Shown here piece by piece: positions 24,540 to 33,435 of a stretch of 64,000 nt of DNA. The position numbers and the translations under genes were made by a program. The notes beneath the pieces are model-generated. The model did no database searches. It was given only the letters and a program-made list of their open reading frames with translations, and was not told the DNA's origin. Numbering within the stretch: position 1 is the stretch's first letter; the number at the start of each line of letters is the position of its first letter. Source of the DNA: Rhodoflexus caldus (GTDB taxonomy: Bacteria; Bacteroidota; Bacteroidia; Cytophagales; Thermoflexibacteraceae); NCBI RefSeq assembly GCF_021206925.1, contig NZ_JAJPRF010000001.1:434001-498000 (forward strand). The letters are read 5' to 3'.

Positions 24540-25796
24540 CTACTCTCGCGTGCGGGCAATGGCAGAAAGGGCTTTTTGCGCCAAAACAGTGCCGTCAAAC
24601 TTGCTGCGCGGGTTGTGGCAAACGTCGCAATTACCGCAGTCTTTTTCGGGCACTTCGTTGAAGTAGCTGAGCAAAATGCGGCGGCGGCAAATATCGGCTT
24701 CAGCATATTGCTTCATGCGCAACAGCTTGGCGTTCAGCAACTCGCGGCGCTCTTCGGGCAGGTCGTCATTCATCTGCCGCTGCGTTTCGTAGTCGTTGAA
24801 GCTGTAAAACAGCACGGTATCGGACTTTTGCCCGTCGCGCCCTGCCCGCCCGATTTCCTGATAATAGCTTTCCACGTTTTTGGGCAGATTGTAATGAATC
24901 ACCCAACGCACGTTGGATTTGTCTATGCCCATACCAAAAGCAATGGTGGCAACGATAATCTGCAATTCATCTTTGATGAACGCCTCCTGCGTTTGTCGGC
25001 GGTAGTCGGCATCCATGCCTGCGTGGTAGTGTGCCGCCTTGTAGCCTGCTTTGTTGAGTTGCTCGGCTACCGATTCGGTGCCTTTGCGGCTCAGACAGTA
25101 AATAATGCCTGCTTGCCCTGCCCGTCGTTTCAGGAAAGCACGGATTTGCTCCATCCGCTTCAGACCGGGCAATACGGTCAGGCTGAGGTTCGGGCGGTCA
25201 AACGAAGCAATAAAAACTTCTGCCTCGGGGATACCCAATTGCTGCAAAATATCGCGGCGCGTTACCTTGTCGGCCGTAGCGGTGAGTGCCAACATCGGCA
25301 CGTGAGGAAACTGCTCGCGCAGGATGTGCAACTGTTTGTATTCGGGGCGGAAATCGTGCCCCCAAAACGACACGCAGTGCGATTCGTCAATGGCAAACAG
25401 GTTGATTTTCAGCCGACGCAAAAAGCCAAGAAAACCTCCCGCAACCAATTTTTCAGGCGATACGTAGAGCAATTTCAATTCGCCGTTTTCGCATTGCTGT
25501 TCTACCTGTCTAATTTCACCAGCCGAAAGCGAACTGTTGATATAGGCTGCCGGAACGCCGTTGGCGCGCAGGTTTTGTACTTGGTCTTGCATCAGGGCAA
25601 TCAACGGCGAAACAACTACGCAAAGCCCTTCGCGCACCAAGGCGGGCACTTGGTAGCAAACCGATTTGCCGCCGCCCGTCGGCATCAGTATCAGCGCATC
25701 GCGCCCCGAAAGCACCGTATCTATCACCTCCGCCTGCATCGGGCGAAAGCTGTCATAACCGAAATAGCGTTTGAGGATTTCTTCTTTACTTACCAC
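24540..25796 (-). CDS. recQ: RecQ helicase, N-terminal helicase part, ends at in-frame amber
   Basis: 418 residues: helicase motifs I LILMPTGGGKSVCYQVPALV, II FAIDESHCVSFWGHDFRP, III MLALTATA, VI and Q-region IGRAGRDGQKSDTV, and the zinc-binding cysteines CRRRILLSYF..CGNCDVC. RecQ unwinds DNA 3'-5' in repair and recombination. The family runs on into RQC and HRDC domains; here the frame is closed by TAG at 24540-24542 just after ALSAIARTRE, and the missing domains follow in the same frame. So a single nonsense codon splits an expected ~716-residue protein. No frameshift is present. The helicase core alone may keep activity. Confidence 0.9.
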   Translation of the reverse strand: MVSKEEILKRYFGYDSFRPMQAEVIDTVLSGRDALILMPTGGGKSVCYQVPALVREGLCVVVSPLIALMQDQVQNLRANGVPAAYINSSLSAGEIRQVEQQCENGELKLLYVSPEKLVAGGFLGFLRRLKINLFAIDESHCVSFWGHDFRPEYKQLHILREQFPHVPMLALTATADKVTRRDILQQLGIPEAEVFIASFDRPNLSLTVLPGLKRMEQIRAFLKRRAGQAGIIYCLSRKGTESVAEQLNKAGYKAAHYHAGMDADYRRQTQEAFIKDELQIIVATIAFGMGIDKSNVRWVIHYNLPKNVESYYQEIGRAGRDGQKSDTVLFYSFNDYETQRQMNDDLPEERRELLNAKLLRMKQYAEADICRRRILLSYFNEVPEKDCGNCDVCHNPRSKFDGTVLAQKALSAIARTRE

Positions 25797-25841
25797 AGAG
25801 AATCGGATGTGTTGGCTAAAATAGTGGACGCATGAGATTTT

Positions 25842-26219
25842 TTACAGTTTCCATATCCGCTCAACAGGATACGCATGGAAAGCACTGTCTATTGAAAGCA
25901 ATGGCATCCGCTCAATCATAGCGGTTGCTATCAGGATTCTGTCAAACGGGTCTTTATGATATTGTGGCAAGTTGTTAAGATACCATATATGCTCTAACCT
26001 GATGTCTATGATATGAATTTCAGCGGGTATGTACGTATGAAGTGGCTTGGCTAAAAATAGCTTGCCACTATTCACTTTGAGAGCCATTTCCCAGACAGAA
26101 GCAACGCTTAGATAAACAGTTGTTGCACTGTCTTGTATGAGCAACCGATTTTGTTCACCCAGCAGGTCATTTCCTTCCATGTACCAGATGAATGCGTGTG
26201 TATCTAACAATAACCTCAT
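25842..26219 (-). CDS. vapC: VapC-family PIN-domain toxin
   Basis: 125 residues. PIN ribonuclease acidic residues are visible: LLLDTHAFIWYM, SVASVWEMALKVNSGK (Glu), KDPFDRILIATA (Asp) and LLSIDSAF (Asp). It belongs to the subgroup related to COG3744. Such toxins cut RNA and stop growth when freed from antitoxin. The ATG overlaps the antitoxin stop by 4 bp. Base composition is lower in GC than the adjacent recQ and proline dehydrogenase genes. Confidence 0.9.
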   Translation of the reverse strand: MRLLLDTHAFIWYMEGNDLLGEQNRLLIQDSATTVYLSVASVWEMALKVNSGKLFLAKPLHTYIPAEIHIIDIRLEHIWYLNNLPQYHKDPFDRILIATAMIERMPLLSIDSAFHAYPVERIWKL

Positions 26220-26470
26220 TCTGTATAAGGTATAAACTCATCCAGAGGTTCGTTGAAATCGTCGCTCATGCTAATAAGCCCCTTAGCCGCACCAAATTGG
26301 AAAGGCATAGGCTTTTCTTTTTCATTATCAATGCTTTGCATGGCCTCTGGGTTACTGCTTTCATTCGATGTAACTAATCGGACATGCTTCACAAAAGAAA
26401 TTTTCTTAAAAAATTCTTCTGCAAATGATATTTCATCATCAGCAATTTCTATTTCCAAGGTGTATTTCAT
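26216..26470 (-). CDS. VapB-like antitoxin (DUF2281-type tail)
   Basis: 84 residues: an N-terminal strand-helix unit (MKYTLEIEIADDEISFAEEF) and a tail (KPMPFQFGAAKGLISMSDDF, then FNEPLDEFIPY) like the toxin-binding tails of DUF2281 antitoxins: a GxxKG segment then an acidic 'DDFDEPLDEF' type motif. First gene of the pair, with a full-consensus promoter at 26495-26525. It should neutralise the PIN toxin; autoregulation is likely but no operator palindrome is evident. Confidence 0.8.
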   Translation of the reverse strand: MKYTLEIEIADDEISFAEEFFKKISFVKHVRLVTSNESSNPEAMQSIDNEKEKPMPFQFGAAKGLISMSDDFNEPLDEFIPYTE

Positions 26471-26494
26471 CCGGAAATGTTAAAATAAGACAAC

Positions 26495-26525
26495 CAAATA
26501 TAGCCTAAAATCCGCAGCAATCCAA
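26495..26525 (-). promoter_or_regulatory. Promoter of the vapBC-like module
   Basis: Minus strand TTG (26525-26523), 20 nt, TATATTTG (26502-26495): full consensus, 25 bp before the antitoxin start. Confidence 0.75.
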
Positions 26526-26529
26526 CCCA

Positions 26530-27765
26530 TTACCGCTTGCCTTTGCGGCGTTGTAGTTCGCGCTGAACAAGCAAGAACTCACGGCTGCTTTGCCCTGCTA
26601 CCGACGTATTCTCCTGTGCGCGGCGGAACAAATAAGGCATTACTGCCTCCACGGGGCCATAGGGCAGATATTTTGCCACATTGTAACCTGCTTTTGCCAG
26701 ATTGAACGAAATATTATCACTCATGCCGTAAAGTTGGGCAAAATACACATCGGGGTCGTTGGGCTTGATGTTGTATTTTTCCATGAGCGCTGTCAGGAAG
26801 TAGCAACTGTCTTCATTGTGCGTACCTGCACATAACGCAATGCGTTGTTTGTTGTCAATGCAGAATTTGAGTGCTTCGTTAAAGTCGCGGTCGCAGGCCT
26901 CTTTGTTGGGCTGAATGGGGTCAGGATAGCCCATTTGTGCGGCTCTGGCACGCTCTTTTTCCATGTAAGCGCCGCGTACCAATTTGGCACCGAGATAAAA
27001 CCCCTGCCGCACAGCCAGTGCACGCGCCTGCCGCAATTTCTCCATGCGGTCGGTGGTGTACATCTGATAGGTATTGTAAACAATTGCCTGCTTGCGATTG
27101 TATTTTTCCATCATTTCATAGGCCAGCGCATCAATAGCATCCTGAATCCACGTTTCCTCACCGTCAATGAAAATGCGCACGTTGTTTTCCGCTGCCGTGC
27201 GGCAAATTTCATCTATGCGCTCACGCACGCGCTCAAAGGTTTTCAGTTCGGAGGGCAGCAACGGCAAACCTTCGCCTTTCATGCTTGCCGAAACTTTTTC
27301 CAACAAACGAAAAGGAGCAAGCCCTGTTACCTTAAATACGCAAAAAGGAATTTCTGTGCGGTGTTGGGCGGCGTAGTGAATGGTGGCTATGGTTTCCTGA
27401 CGTGTTTTGTCAAAACCTGCTTCTGTTTTTTCTCCCTCTACCGAGTAGTCCAAAATAGCACCTACGCCAAATTTTGCCATTTGGCGAATAACCGCCTCGC
27501 AATCGTTGATGCTCTCACCGCCGCAAAACTGCTTGAACAGTGTTGCTTTGAGCAAGCCTTTAATGGGCAAACCCACTTTCAGCCCCCATTGCACGAGGCC
27601 TGTACCCATATTAACCAACCAATTGTAGTTGATAGACTTGAACAACAAATAGCTCTGATACAACTGCGCATCGGTTTTCATGGCAAAAGCCACGGCTGTA
27701 TCTTCAAAAGAAACGGCTGTACCGAACTTATTGGCGGAAAAAGTTTGCGTGTGCATGGCCTCCAT
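26530..27765 (-). CDS. Proline dehydrogenase
   Basis: 411 residues of the single-domain PRODH family. Barrel motifs include AILDYSVEGEKTEAGFDKTR, FCVFKVTGLAPFRLLEKVSA, VRIFIDGEETWIQDAIDALA, KLVRGAYMEKERARAAQMGY and CAGTHNEDSCYFLTALME, ending QLYGMSDNISFNLAKAGYNV and YLPYGPVEAVMPYLFRRAQE. It oxidises proline to pyrroline-5-carboxylate with FAD and passes electrons to the membrane quinone pool. The P5C dehydrogenase partner is not in the window. ATG at 27756 (MHTQTF) is an alternative start. Confidence 0.95.
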   Translation of the reverse strand: MEAMHTQTFSANKFGTAVSFEDTAVAFAMKTDAQLYQSYLLFKSINYNWLVNMGTGLVQWGLKVGLPIKGLLKATLFKQFCGGESINDCEAVIRQMAKFGVGAILDYSVEGEKTEAGFDKTRQETIATIHYAAQHRTEIPFCVFKVTGLAPFRLLEKVSASMKGEGLPLLPSELKTFERVRERIDEICRTAAENNVRIFIDGEETWIQDAIDALAYEMMEKYNRKQAIVYNTYQMYTTDRMEKLRQARALAVRQGFYLGAKLVRGAYMEKERARAAQMGYPDPIQPNKEACDRDFNEALKFCIDNKQRIALCAGTHNEDSCYFLTALMEKYNIKPNDPDVYFAQLYGMSDNISFNLAKAGYNVAKYLPYGPVEAVMPYLFRRAQENTSVAGQSSREFLLVQRELQRRKGKR

Positions 27766-27833
27766 TATGTGTTTGGGTGTGCAATATTAGAACCAAAACC
27801 GTAATTTTAAGTTTAGGCTTTATCTTTTTCCTT

Positions 27834-28865
27834 ATGCAAATTTTTCTGCGCCGCTACGTGCTGGAACTGCGCAACCGATTTACCATCGCTCATGACTCGC
27901 GAACCCATCAAAACACCATGATTCTCGCACTTTCCGACGGTGAAACCGTGGGTTACGGCGAGGCAACCGAAAACCCCTACTACGGCGTTACTTTTGAAAA
28001 ATTGGAGCAGGCGCTTGCCTCTTTGCAGCCGTTGTTGAGCAGCTATCGGTTTTCCACTCCTCAACAATTGTGGGCAGATACCAACCCCTATTTACAGGAT
28101 TTGCCCTTTGCACAGTGTGCGCTGGACGAAGCCGCATGGGACTACTACGGGCGAAAAACAGGCAAACCCGTGTACGAAATCTTAGGGTTGAACCCTGCCC
28201 ATGCGCCCGTTAGCAACTATACCATCGGCATTGATACGGTTGAAATAATGGTCGCCAAAATGCAGGCGCAACCTTGGCCGATTTACAAAATCAAATTGGG
28301 CACGGCGCATGACTTAGAAATTGTTCGCGAACTGCGCCGCCACACCGACGCGCGTTTTCGGGTAGATGCCAACTGCGGCTGGACTGCCGAACAAACCATT
28401 CGCTACTCGGAAGCATTAGAAAAATTGGGGGTTGAATTTATTGAACAACCGCTCAAAGCCGACGATTGGGAAGGCATGAAAGAAGTTTTTGCGCATAGCC
28501 GCCTGCCCGTCATTGCCGACGAAAGTTGCATCACAGCGTCCGACGTGGCACGTTGCAAAGGCTACTTTCACGGCATCAACATCAAACTGACCAAGTGCGG
28601 CGGCCCGACTGCCGCCCTGCGGATGATTGCACAGGCGCGGGAGTGGCATATGAAGGTGATGATGGGCTGCATGACCGAATCCAGCGTCGGTATTTCTGCC
28701 ATTGCACACCTTGCCCCGCTGCTGGACTATGTGGATATGGACGGTGCGCTGCTCATCAAAAACGATTTGGCCGAAGGTGCACAAGCAACTCCGCACGGCG
28801 TTGTTTTTGCCAATCGCAACGGCACGGGCGTGCAGATGCACGACGGTTTTCCGAACACGGACTAA
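27834..28865 (+). CDS. Dipeptide epimerase (enolase superfamily)
   Basis: 343 residues from ATG 27834. N-terminal capping domain LSDGETVGYGEATENPYYGV; barrel with IYKIKLGTAHDLEIVRELR (Lys base), FRVDANCGWT (metal Asp), VEFIEQPL (Glu), LPVIADESC (Asp) and INIKLTKCGG (second Lys base), ending with the DMDGALLI segment. This pattern is that of L-Ala-D/L-Glu type epimerases, which recycle murein peptide dipeptides. A longer frame from GTG 27777 would add a hydrophobic stretch unlike the family. Confidence 0.9.
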   Translation: MQIFLRRYVLELRNRFTIAHDSRTHQNTMILALSDGETVGYGEATENPYYGVTFEKLEQALASLQPLLSSYRFSTPQQLWADTNPYLQDLPFAQCALDEAAWDYYGRKTGKPVYEILGLNPAHAPVSNYTIGIDTVEIMVAKMQAQPWPIYKIKLGTAHDLEIVRELRRHTDARFRVDANCGWTAEQTIRYSEALEKLGVEFIEQPLKADDWEGMKEVFAHSRLPVIADESCITASDVARCKGYFHGINIKLTKCGGPTAALRMIAQAREWHMKVMMGCMTESSVGISAIAHLAPLLDYVDMDGALLIKNDLAEGAQATPHGVVFANRNGTGVQMHDGFPNTD

Positions 28866-28916
28866 CGCATTCCGTCAATTTTGCGTATATTTAACCAAGG
28901 ATTTTAACTCGTTTCA

Positions 28917-29657
28917 ATGATGGCAAACAGCGGCTTATTATACGATATGGCTTTTTTCTTCACCCAGCCGTGGGTGAGCGCATTCCTGATTCTGACGCTG
29001 ATGGCAGGTATGATTCTGGAACTTAAAACGCCCGGCACTATCATCCCCTTACTTACCGGACTGTTAGCTGCGGCGGCCTATTTCGGCTCTTACTACCTGA
29101 TGGGGCTGACCGAGTGGTGGGAAATCCTGATTTTTGCCGTTGGCTTCCTGTTGATGGTTGCCGAAATTTTTGTTGTCCCCGGCTTCGGCGTGGCAGGCAT
29201 CAGCGGCGTTATTTTGCTGGTGAGCGGCCTTGTGCTGGCTGCATTGCCCAACGAGGGCATGGATTTTGAACAAGTACATACTGCCGATGCCGTTACATCG
29301 TTAACTATGGTACTGGCAGGCGTATTGGGCGGCATCATTGCCTTGCTTTATGCGGCCAAAAACATCATCAATTCTCGCTTTTTCCGAAAAGCAGCACTCA
29401 ATCAGGCACTGGATGCCAAAGACGGGTACTCTATGGGAGTAGCACTGCAAAGTTTGGTAGGCAAACCCGCGCTGGTGCGCACTGTGCTGCGCCCTTCGGG
29501 AAAGGTAGAAATTGACGGGAAATTGTATGAAGCCACTTCGTTTGATTCTTTTGTGGAAGCAGGCAAATGGGTATATGTAACCGATGTGGAAGGCAGTATG
29601 CTGCGCGTGCGTGCGGATGAGTCAGCGGCAACAGGCTCTGCCATTATGAAAGCATAA
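28917..29657 (+). CDS. NfeD-family membrane protein, short form
   Basis: 246 residues. Membrane segments at about 20-40, 42-62, 66-92 and 125-150 with the NfeD pattern ILELKTPGTIIPLLTGLLAA, LMVAEIFVVPGFGVAGISG, then the soluble OB-like domain SLVGKPALVRTVLRPSGKVE and GKWVYVTDVEGSMLRVR. The ClpP-like protease part that many NfeD proteins carry is absent. NfeD proteins work with stomatin-type proteases in membrane protein quality control. It heads a probable operon with a TPR protein and a Do-type protease. Confidence 0.88.
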   Translation: MMANSGLLYDMAFFFTQPWVSAFLILTLMAGMILELKTPGTIIPLLTGLLAAAAYFGSYYLMGLTEWWEILIFAVGFLLMVAEIFVVPGFGVAGISGVILLVSGLVLAALPNEGMDFEQVHTADAVTSLTMVLAGVLGGIIALLYAAKNIINSRFFRKAALNQALDAKDGYSMGVALQSLVGKPALVRTVLRPSGKVEIDGKLYEATSFDSFVEAGKWVYVTDVEGSMLRVRADESAATGSAIMKA

Positions 29658-29675
29658 ATCTGAAATCAATCATTC

Positions 29676-30407
29676 ATGAAATCAATTTTTTCTATTGCAA
29701 TTGCTCTGGGGGTATGGGCTGTAACGCTGCAAGTAAACGCCCAAACCAAACATTTGGAGAAGTTAGAAATCGGCAACGCATTGTTTCGCGAAGGCAGCTA
29801 TCAGGAAGCCATTGATGCTTACACGGAAGCAATTGAGTTAGACAGCACACTTACACAGGCCTACAACAACCGCGGCAATGCGTACTTTCGGCTCAATCAG
29901 TTCATCAATGCCTTATCAGACTATGACAAGGTCGTTTCCCGCAGCCCCAAAGATGCCGACGCGTATCTGAACAGGGGGAACGTGTATGCCATCATCGGCG
30001 ATAACTGGCGCGCCGTCCGCGATTACAACACGGCTATTAACCTGAATAACAAAAACGAAGAAGCCTATTACAATCGGGGGTTGACCTATTTTTCGTTAAA
30101 AAACTATATCAAAGCCAAAGAGGACATGATGCAATGCGTCAAGCTCAACCCCAAAAATGCAGAAGCACAGAATTATTTGGGCATTTGTCTGTATTTTGAA
30201 GGAAAAGCCACCGAGGCGCTCACACACATAGGCAAGGCCATTGAAATTGCTCCTCAATACGCCGAGGCATATTATCATCGTGCCACCGTATATTTCGGGG
30301 AAGAGATGTACGGGCAAGCACTGCAAGATATAGAAAAGGCCATCAAACTGGCACCCGATATTGCCGAATACAAGGCATTAAAAGTTGAAATTGAAAAAGT
30401 TAAGTAA
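29676..30407 (+). CDS. Exported tetratricopeptide-repeat protein
   Basis: 243 residues with a signal peptide (MKSIFSIAIALGVWAVTLQV, cleavage after NAQ) and six TPR units, for example AIDAYTEAIELDSTLTQAYN, NRGNAYFRLNQFINALSDYD and EAYYNRGLTYFSLKNYIKAK. It is a periplasmic protein-interaction scaffold. Lies 18 bp after nfeD and 14 bp before the protease gene, so likely an adaptor in the same process. Confidence 0.88.
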   Translation: MKSIFSIAIALGVWAVTLQVNAQTKHLEKLEIGNALFREGSYQEAIDAYTEAIELDSTLTQAYNNRGNAYFRLNQFINALSDYDKVVSRSPKDADAYLNRGNVYAIIGDNWRAVRDYNTAINLNNKNEEAYYNRGLTYFSLKNYIKAKEDMMQCVKLNPKNAEAQNYLGICLYFEGKATEALTHIGKAIEIAPQYAEAYYHRATVYFGEEMYGQALQDIEKAIKLAPDIAEYKALKVEIEKVK

Positions 30408-30421
30408 ACCGAAAAAAACTT

Positions 30422-31882
30422 ATGGCCGGTATCAGTAAACGTTGGTTTTTTGCATCGGTGTTTGTGGCTGCCATTATGGGCGGGGCGTTTTCGCTGGGCA
30501 CTTATTTGTTGTTTTTTCAACAAAAACCATTGCCTCAGCCTGTTTTGGGAGGAACTAACAGTGCAGCAAAATTTACAAGTGCATTTGAGAAGCTGACGAA
30601 AAGTTTTACTGTACCCGAAGGTATGAACTTTCTGTTGGCAGCCGAGCGAAGCACGCCTTCGGTAGTCCATATTCGCACACAGTACAAAGGCAGCGCAGGC
30701 GCTATGATGGGTTTTTTTGACGATAGCGACGAAAGCAGTCGCCGCGGCATGTCCACAGGCTCGGGAGTCATTATTTCGGAGGATGGCTTTGTGCTTACCA
30801 ATCACCATGTGATTGATGAAGCCGATGAAATCGTTGTTACATTAGACGATAAGCGGCAGTTTAATGCTACCGTTATTGGGCAAGACCCGACAACTGACCT
30901 TGCACTCATAAAAATTCAGGCAAATAATCTTGTGCCCATTGCCTACGGCAACTCCGATGAAGTAAAAGTCGGGGAGTGGGTGCTTGCCGTAGGCAATCCG
31001 TTTGACCTGACCTCTACCGTTACGGCGGGCATCATCAGCGGTAAAGCACGCAATATCAACCTGCTGTTCAGCAACGATGGGCTGGCAATAGAATCTTTTC
31101 TGCAAACCGATGCGGCCGTAAATCCGGGCAACAGCGGCGGGGCATTGGTCAATCTGAAAGGCGAATTGATAGGCATTAACACCGCCATTGCCACCCGCAC
31201 GGGAGGTTATGCAGGATATTCGTTTGCCGTACCGGTGAATTTGGCAAAAAAAGTAGCGGAAGACTTATACCGCCACGGTCAGGTGCAGCGCGCCCTGCTC
31301 GGCGTAAGCATCAACGAAGTAACGGACGAAGTTGCCCGCAAGTACAATTTAACGGCCATCCGCGGCATATTTGTTACCGGCGTTAATCAGGGCAGCGGGG
31401 CTGCCGATGCGGGCATACAAGCCGGTGATGTCATTATTTCCATAGACGGAAAAGAGGTTAATACCGTATCGGGTTTACAGGAGATTGTAGCACGCCACCG
31501 CCCCGGAGACAAGGTAGATATCATCATAGAAAGGAAAGGCGAGGAGAAAAAACTTCGCGTTACGCTCAAAAACAAACGCAACAGCATAGGGCTGATAAGT
31601 GCTAATCTGCAAGTTCCGCAATGGAATGCAGAAATTGAAGAGCTTAGTTCGGATGAAAAAAAACAACTCAAACTGGAAAGCGGCTTAAAAATCACCCGTC
31701 TCGGTGATGGATTGCTGAAATCTAACCGCGTGCAAGAGGGGTTTGTAATTACGCATATTGACAAAAAAGCCGTGCGCTCCATTGCAGAGTTGCAGCGCCT
31801 GTTGGCACGCAAAAAGAATAAATTCCTGCTGGAAGGGATTAACAAACAAGGCGAACGCGCATTTTTTGGTATCGGGTTTTAA
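30422..31882 (+). CDS. Do-type (DegP/DegQ-like) periplasmic serine protease
   Basis: 486 residues. One membrane anchor or uncleaved signal (residues 10-30). Trypsin-like domain with triad His129 in TNHHVID, Asp159 in DPTTDLALIKI and Ser238 in NPGNSGGAL; PDZ1 starts RALLGVSINEVTDEVARKYN with GVNQGSGAADAGIQAGDVI, and a second, less typical PDZ ends the protein (VQEGFVITHIDKKAVRSIAE). It degrades or refolds misfolded envelope proteins. Last gene of the nfeD-TPR-protease unit; followed by palindromic element B, which could serve as terminator. Confidence 0.94.
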   Translation: MAGISKRWFFASVFVAAIMGGAFSLGTYLLFFQQKPLPQPVLGGTNSAAKFTSAFEKLTKSFTVPEGMNFLLAAERSTPSVVHIRTQYKGSAGAMMGFFDDSDESSRRGMSTGSGVIISEDGFVLTNHHVIDEADEIVVTLDDKRQFNATVIGQDPTTDLALIKIQANNLVPIAYGNSDEVKVGEWVLAVGNPFDLTSTVTAGIISGKARNINLLFSNDGLAIESFLQTDAAVNPGNSGGALVNLKGELIGINTAIATRTGGYAGYSFAVPVNLAKKVAEDLYRHGQVQRALLGVSINEVTDEVARKYNLTAIRGIFVTGVNQGSGAADAGIQAGDVIISIDGKEVNTVSGLQEIVARHRPGDKVDIIIERKGEEKKLRVTLKNKRNSIGLISANLQVPQWNAEIEELSSDEKKQLKLESGLKITRLGDGLLKSNRVQEGFVITHIDKKAVRSIAELQRLLARKKNKFLLEGINKQGERAFFGIGF

Positions 31883-31899
31883 GGATGTCGGTTAAACTT

Positions 31900-32002
31900 A
31901 TACAAAAATGCAAGTGATTTGCGAAAAATGCTTTGTGTAAGTTATTGAAAATCAAATATTTAAACCTGACAGGTCTTACATACCTGTCAGGTTTGTGTAT
32001 AA
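31900..32002 (+). repeat. Dispersed palindromic element, copy B
   Basis: The best-preserved copy. It has the shared GATTTGCGAAAAATGCTTTG block and a perfect 13-bp stem AAACCTGACAGGT (31962-31974) with ACCTGTCAGGTTT (31982-31994), loop CTTACAT, then TGTGTATAAC. Copies A (11268-11369), C (63098-63170) and D (53301-53362, inverted) share the ATTTAAACC...GGTTTGTGTAT frame. Confidence 0.8.
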
Positions 32003-32106
32003 CAGGGAGGCAGGACGCACCTTGCCCCCATTGAGCAAACAAGCAAAATCAACCGATATTCGGATTTAACCCGTATTGCAATCGGCGCTTCGTAAAATCT
32101 GATTTT

Positions 32107-33306
32107 CTAAATTGTTACGGCTTCCACACAACGGGCAATCCGTCGGAAAATCTCTTCCATATCGTTGTCCAAACCCACCGAAATGCGCACCAGCCCGTCG
32201 GTAAGCCCCATTTGGATACGCTCCGCCTCAGGGATTTCCGAAGAGGTGCTGCTGCCCGGCGAGCTGAACAGTGTGCGGAAGAATCCTAAACTCACTGCCA
32301 GATAGCCTACTTTTTCCTCCTGCATGGCTTCCATCAGGTCATAAGCGGCCTGTTTGGTACCCATGTCAATAACGACCATACCGCCGTAGCCATAGCCCGG
32401 GTTGAGCAGAGTGCCAAACAAACGGTGCTGTGGATGAGTAGCAAGCCCCGGATAAATAGTGCGCACTCCCATATCAACAAACGACTGGGCAAGGTAGGCC
32501 GCATTGTGGCTGTGCTGCTTCATGCGGACGTGCAGGCTGCGCAGGTTTTTCAGCACACTCGCCGAACGCATACTATCCATTACAGGGCCGAGCAGCATGG
32601 TTGCGCCAAAATTTACATCGCTCAGGTTGTTGATAAATGCCTTTCTGCCGCAGATAACGCCTGCTACCGTATCGCTTGTGCCGTTGATGTACTTTGTCAA
32701 GCTGTGGATGACCACATCGGCTCCTAATTGGGCAGGAGAAACCAGCATGGGGGCAAATGTGTTGTCCACTACCAATTGCAGGCCGTTTTCGTGTGCCAAT
32801 TGCGCCAGTGCGGGGATATTGGCCACTTCCAGCAGCGGATTGCTGACTGTTTCACAATAAATAATCTTTGTGCGCGGCGTAATGGCTGCGCGGATTTTAT
32901 CGGGATTGGTAATATCCACAAAGTGCGTAGTGATACCAAAGCGCGGCAGGAAATTTTTGAGCAGCGCATAGGTGCCGCCATAGACCATGCGCCCGCAGAT
33001 AATCTCATCGCCATTGCCGCAAAGTTGCATCAGCGTAGCACTGATAGCCGCCATACCCGAAGCAGTAACTTGTGCAGCTTCCGTACCTTCCATCGCCGCC
33101 AGCGCATCGGAAAGGTAGCGGTTCATCGGGTTCCAGTGGCGTGAGTAGAGATAGCAGCCCGCCATCTCTTTCTCAAACATTTCTTCCATTTTGTCGGCAT
33201 TGAGGAACGTATAGGTAGCCGAGTCTTCAATGGAAGGATTCACACCTCCAAATTCGCCGAAATATTGGAGGTCTTGCAGGCGCATAGCAGGGTCTTGGCT
33301 TTGCAT
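32107..33306 (-). CDS. PLP-dependent gamma-lyase family enzyme (Cys/Met metabolism)
   Basis: 399 residues of the trans-sulfuration family: YSRHWNPMNRYLSDALAAME, ASGMAAISATLMQLCGNGDE, ETVSNPLLEVANIPALAQLA, VVDNTFAPMLVSP and the PLP lysine Lys205 in VVIHSLTKYINGT. Family members cleave or replace gamma groups of Met, cystathionine or O-acetylhomoserine. Methionine gamma-lyase is the usual label, but its typical Cys after YG is Gly111 here (MVYGGTYALL), so the substrate is uncertain. Divergent from an Lrp regulator that probably controls it. Confidence 0.88.
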   Translation of the reverse strand: MQSQDPAMRLQDLQYFGEFGGVNPSIEDSATYTFLNADKMEEMFEKEMAGCYLYSRHWNPMNRYLSDALAAMEGTEAAQVTASGMAAISATLMQLCGNGDEIICGRMVYGGTYALLKNFLPRFGITTHFVDITNPDKIRAAITPRTKIIYCETVSNPLLEVANIPALAQLAHENGLQLVVDNTFAPMLVSPAQLGADVVIHSLTKYINGTSDTVAGVICGRKAFINNLSDVNFGATMLLGPVMDSMRSASVLKNLRSLHVRMKQHSHNAAYLAQSFVDMGVRTIYPGLATHPQHRLFGTLLNPGYGYGGMVVIDMGTKQAAYDLMEAMQEEKVGYLAVSLGFFRTLFSSPGSSTSSEIPEAERIQMGLTDGLVRISVGLDNDMEEIFRRIARCVEAVTI

Positions 33307-33435
33307 AATCGTGTGTTGTTTACCGGTGAAGGACTAATGACAAGTGTTTGACAAAGCAAATAAAAATTCCGATTGATTTTTCAGAGGCAGAAAAAAATGC
33401 TGTTAATTTGACCAAAGCAGAAAAACATACTACAA

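Noticed and set aside
24357-25835. 492-codon open frame on the plus strand antisense to recQ
   Set aside because: Low-complexity, His/Cys/Gln-rich translation with no domain; it mirrors the codon pattern of the real helicase gene.
26845-27804. 319-codon open frame antisense to proline dehydrogenase
   Set aside because: Shadow of a highly conserved gene; Phe/His/Cys-rich translation.
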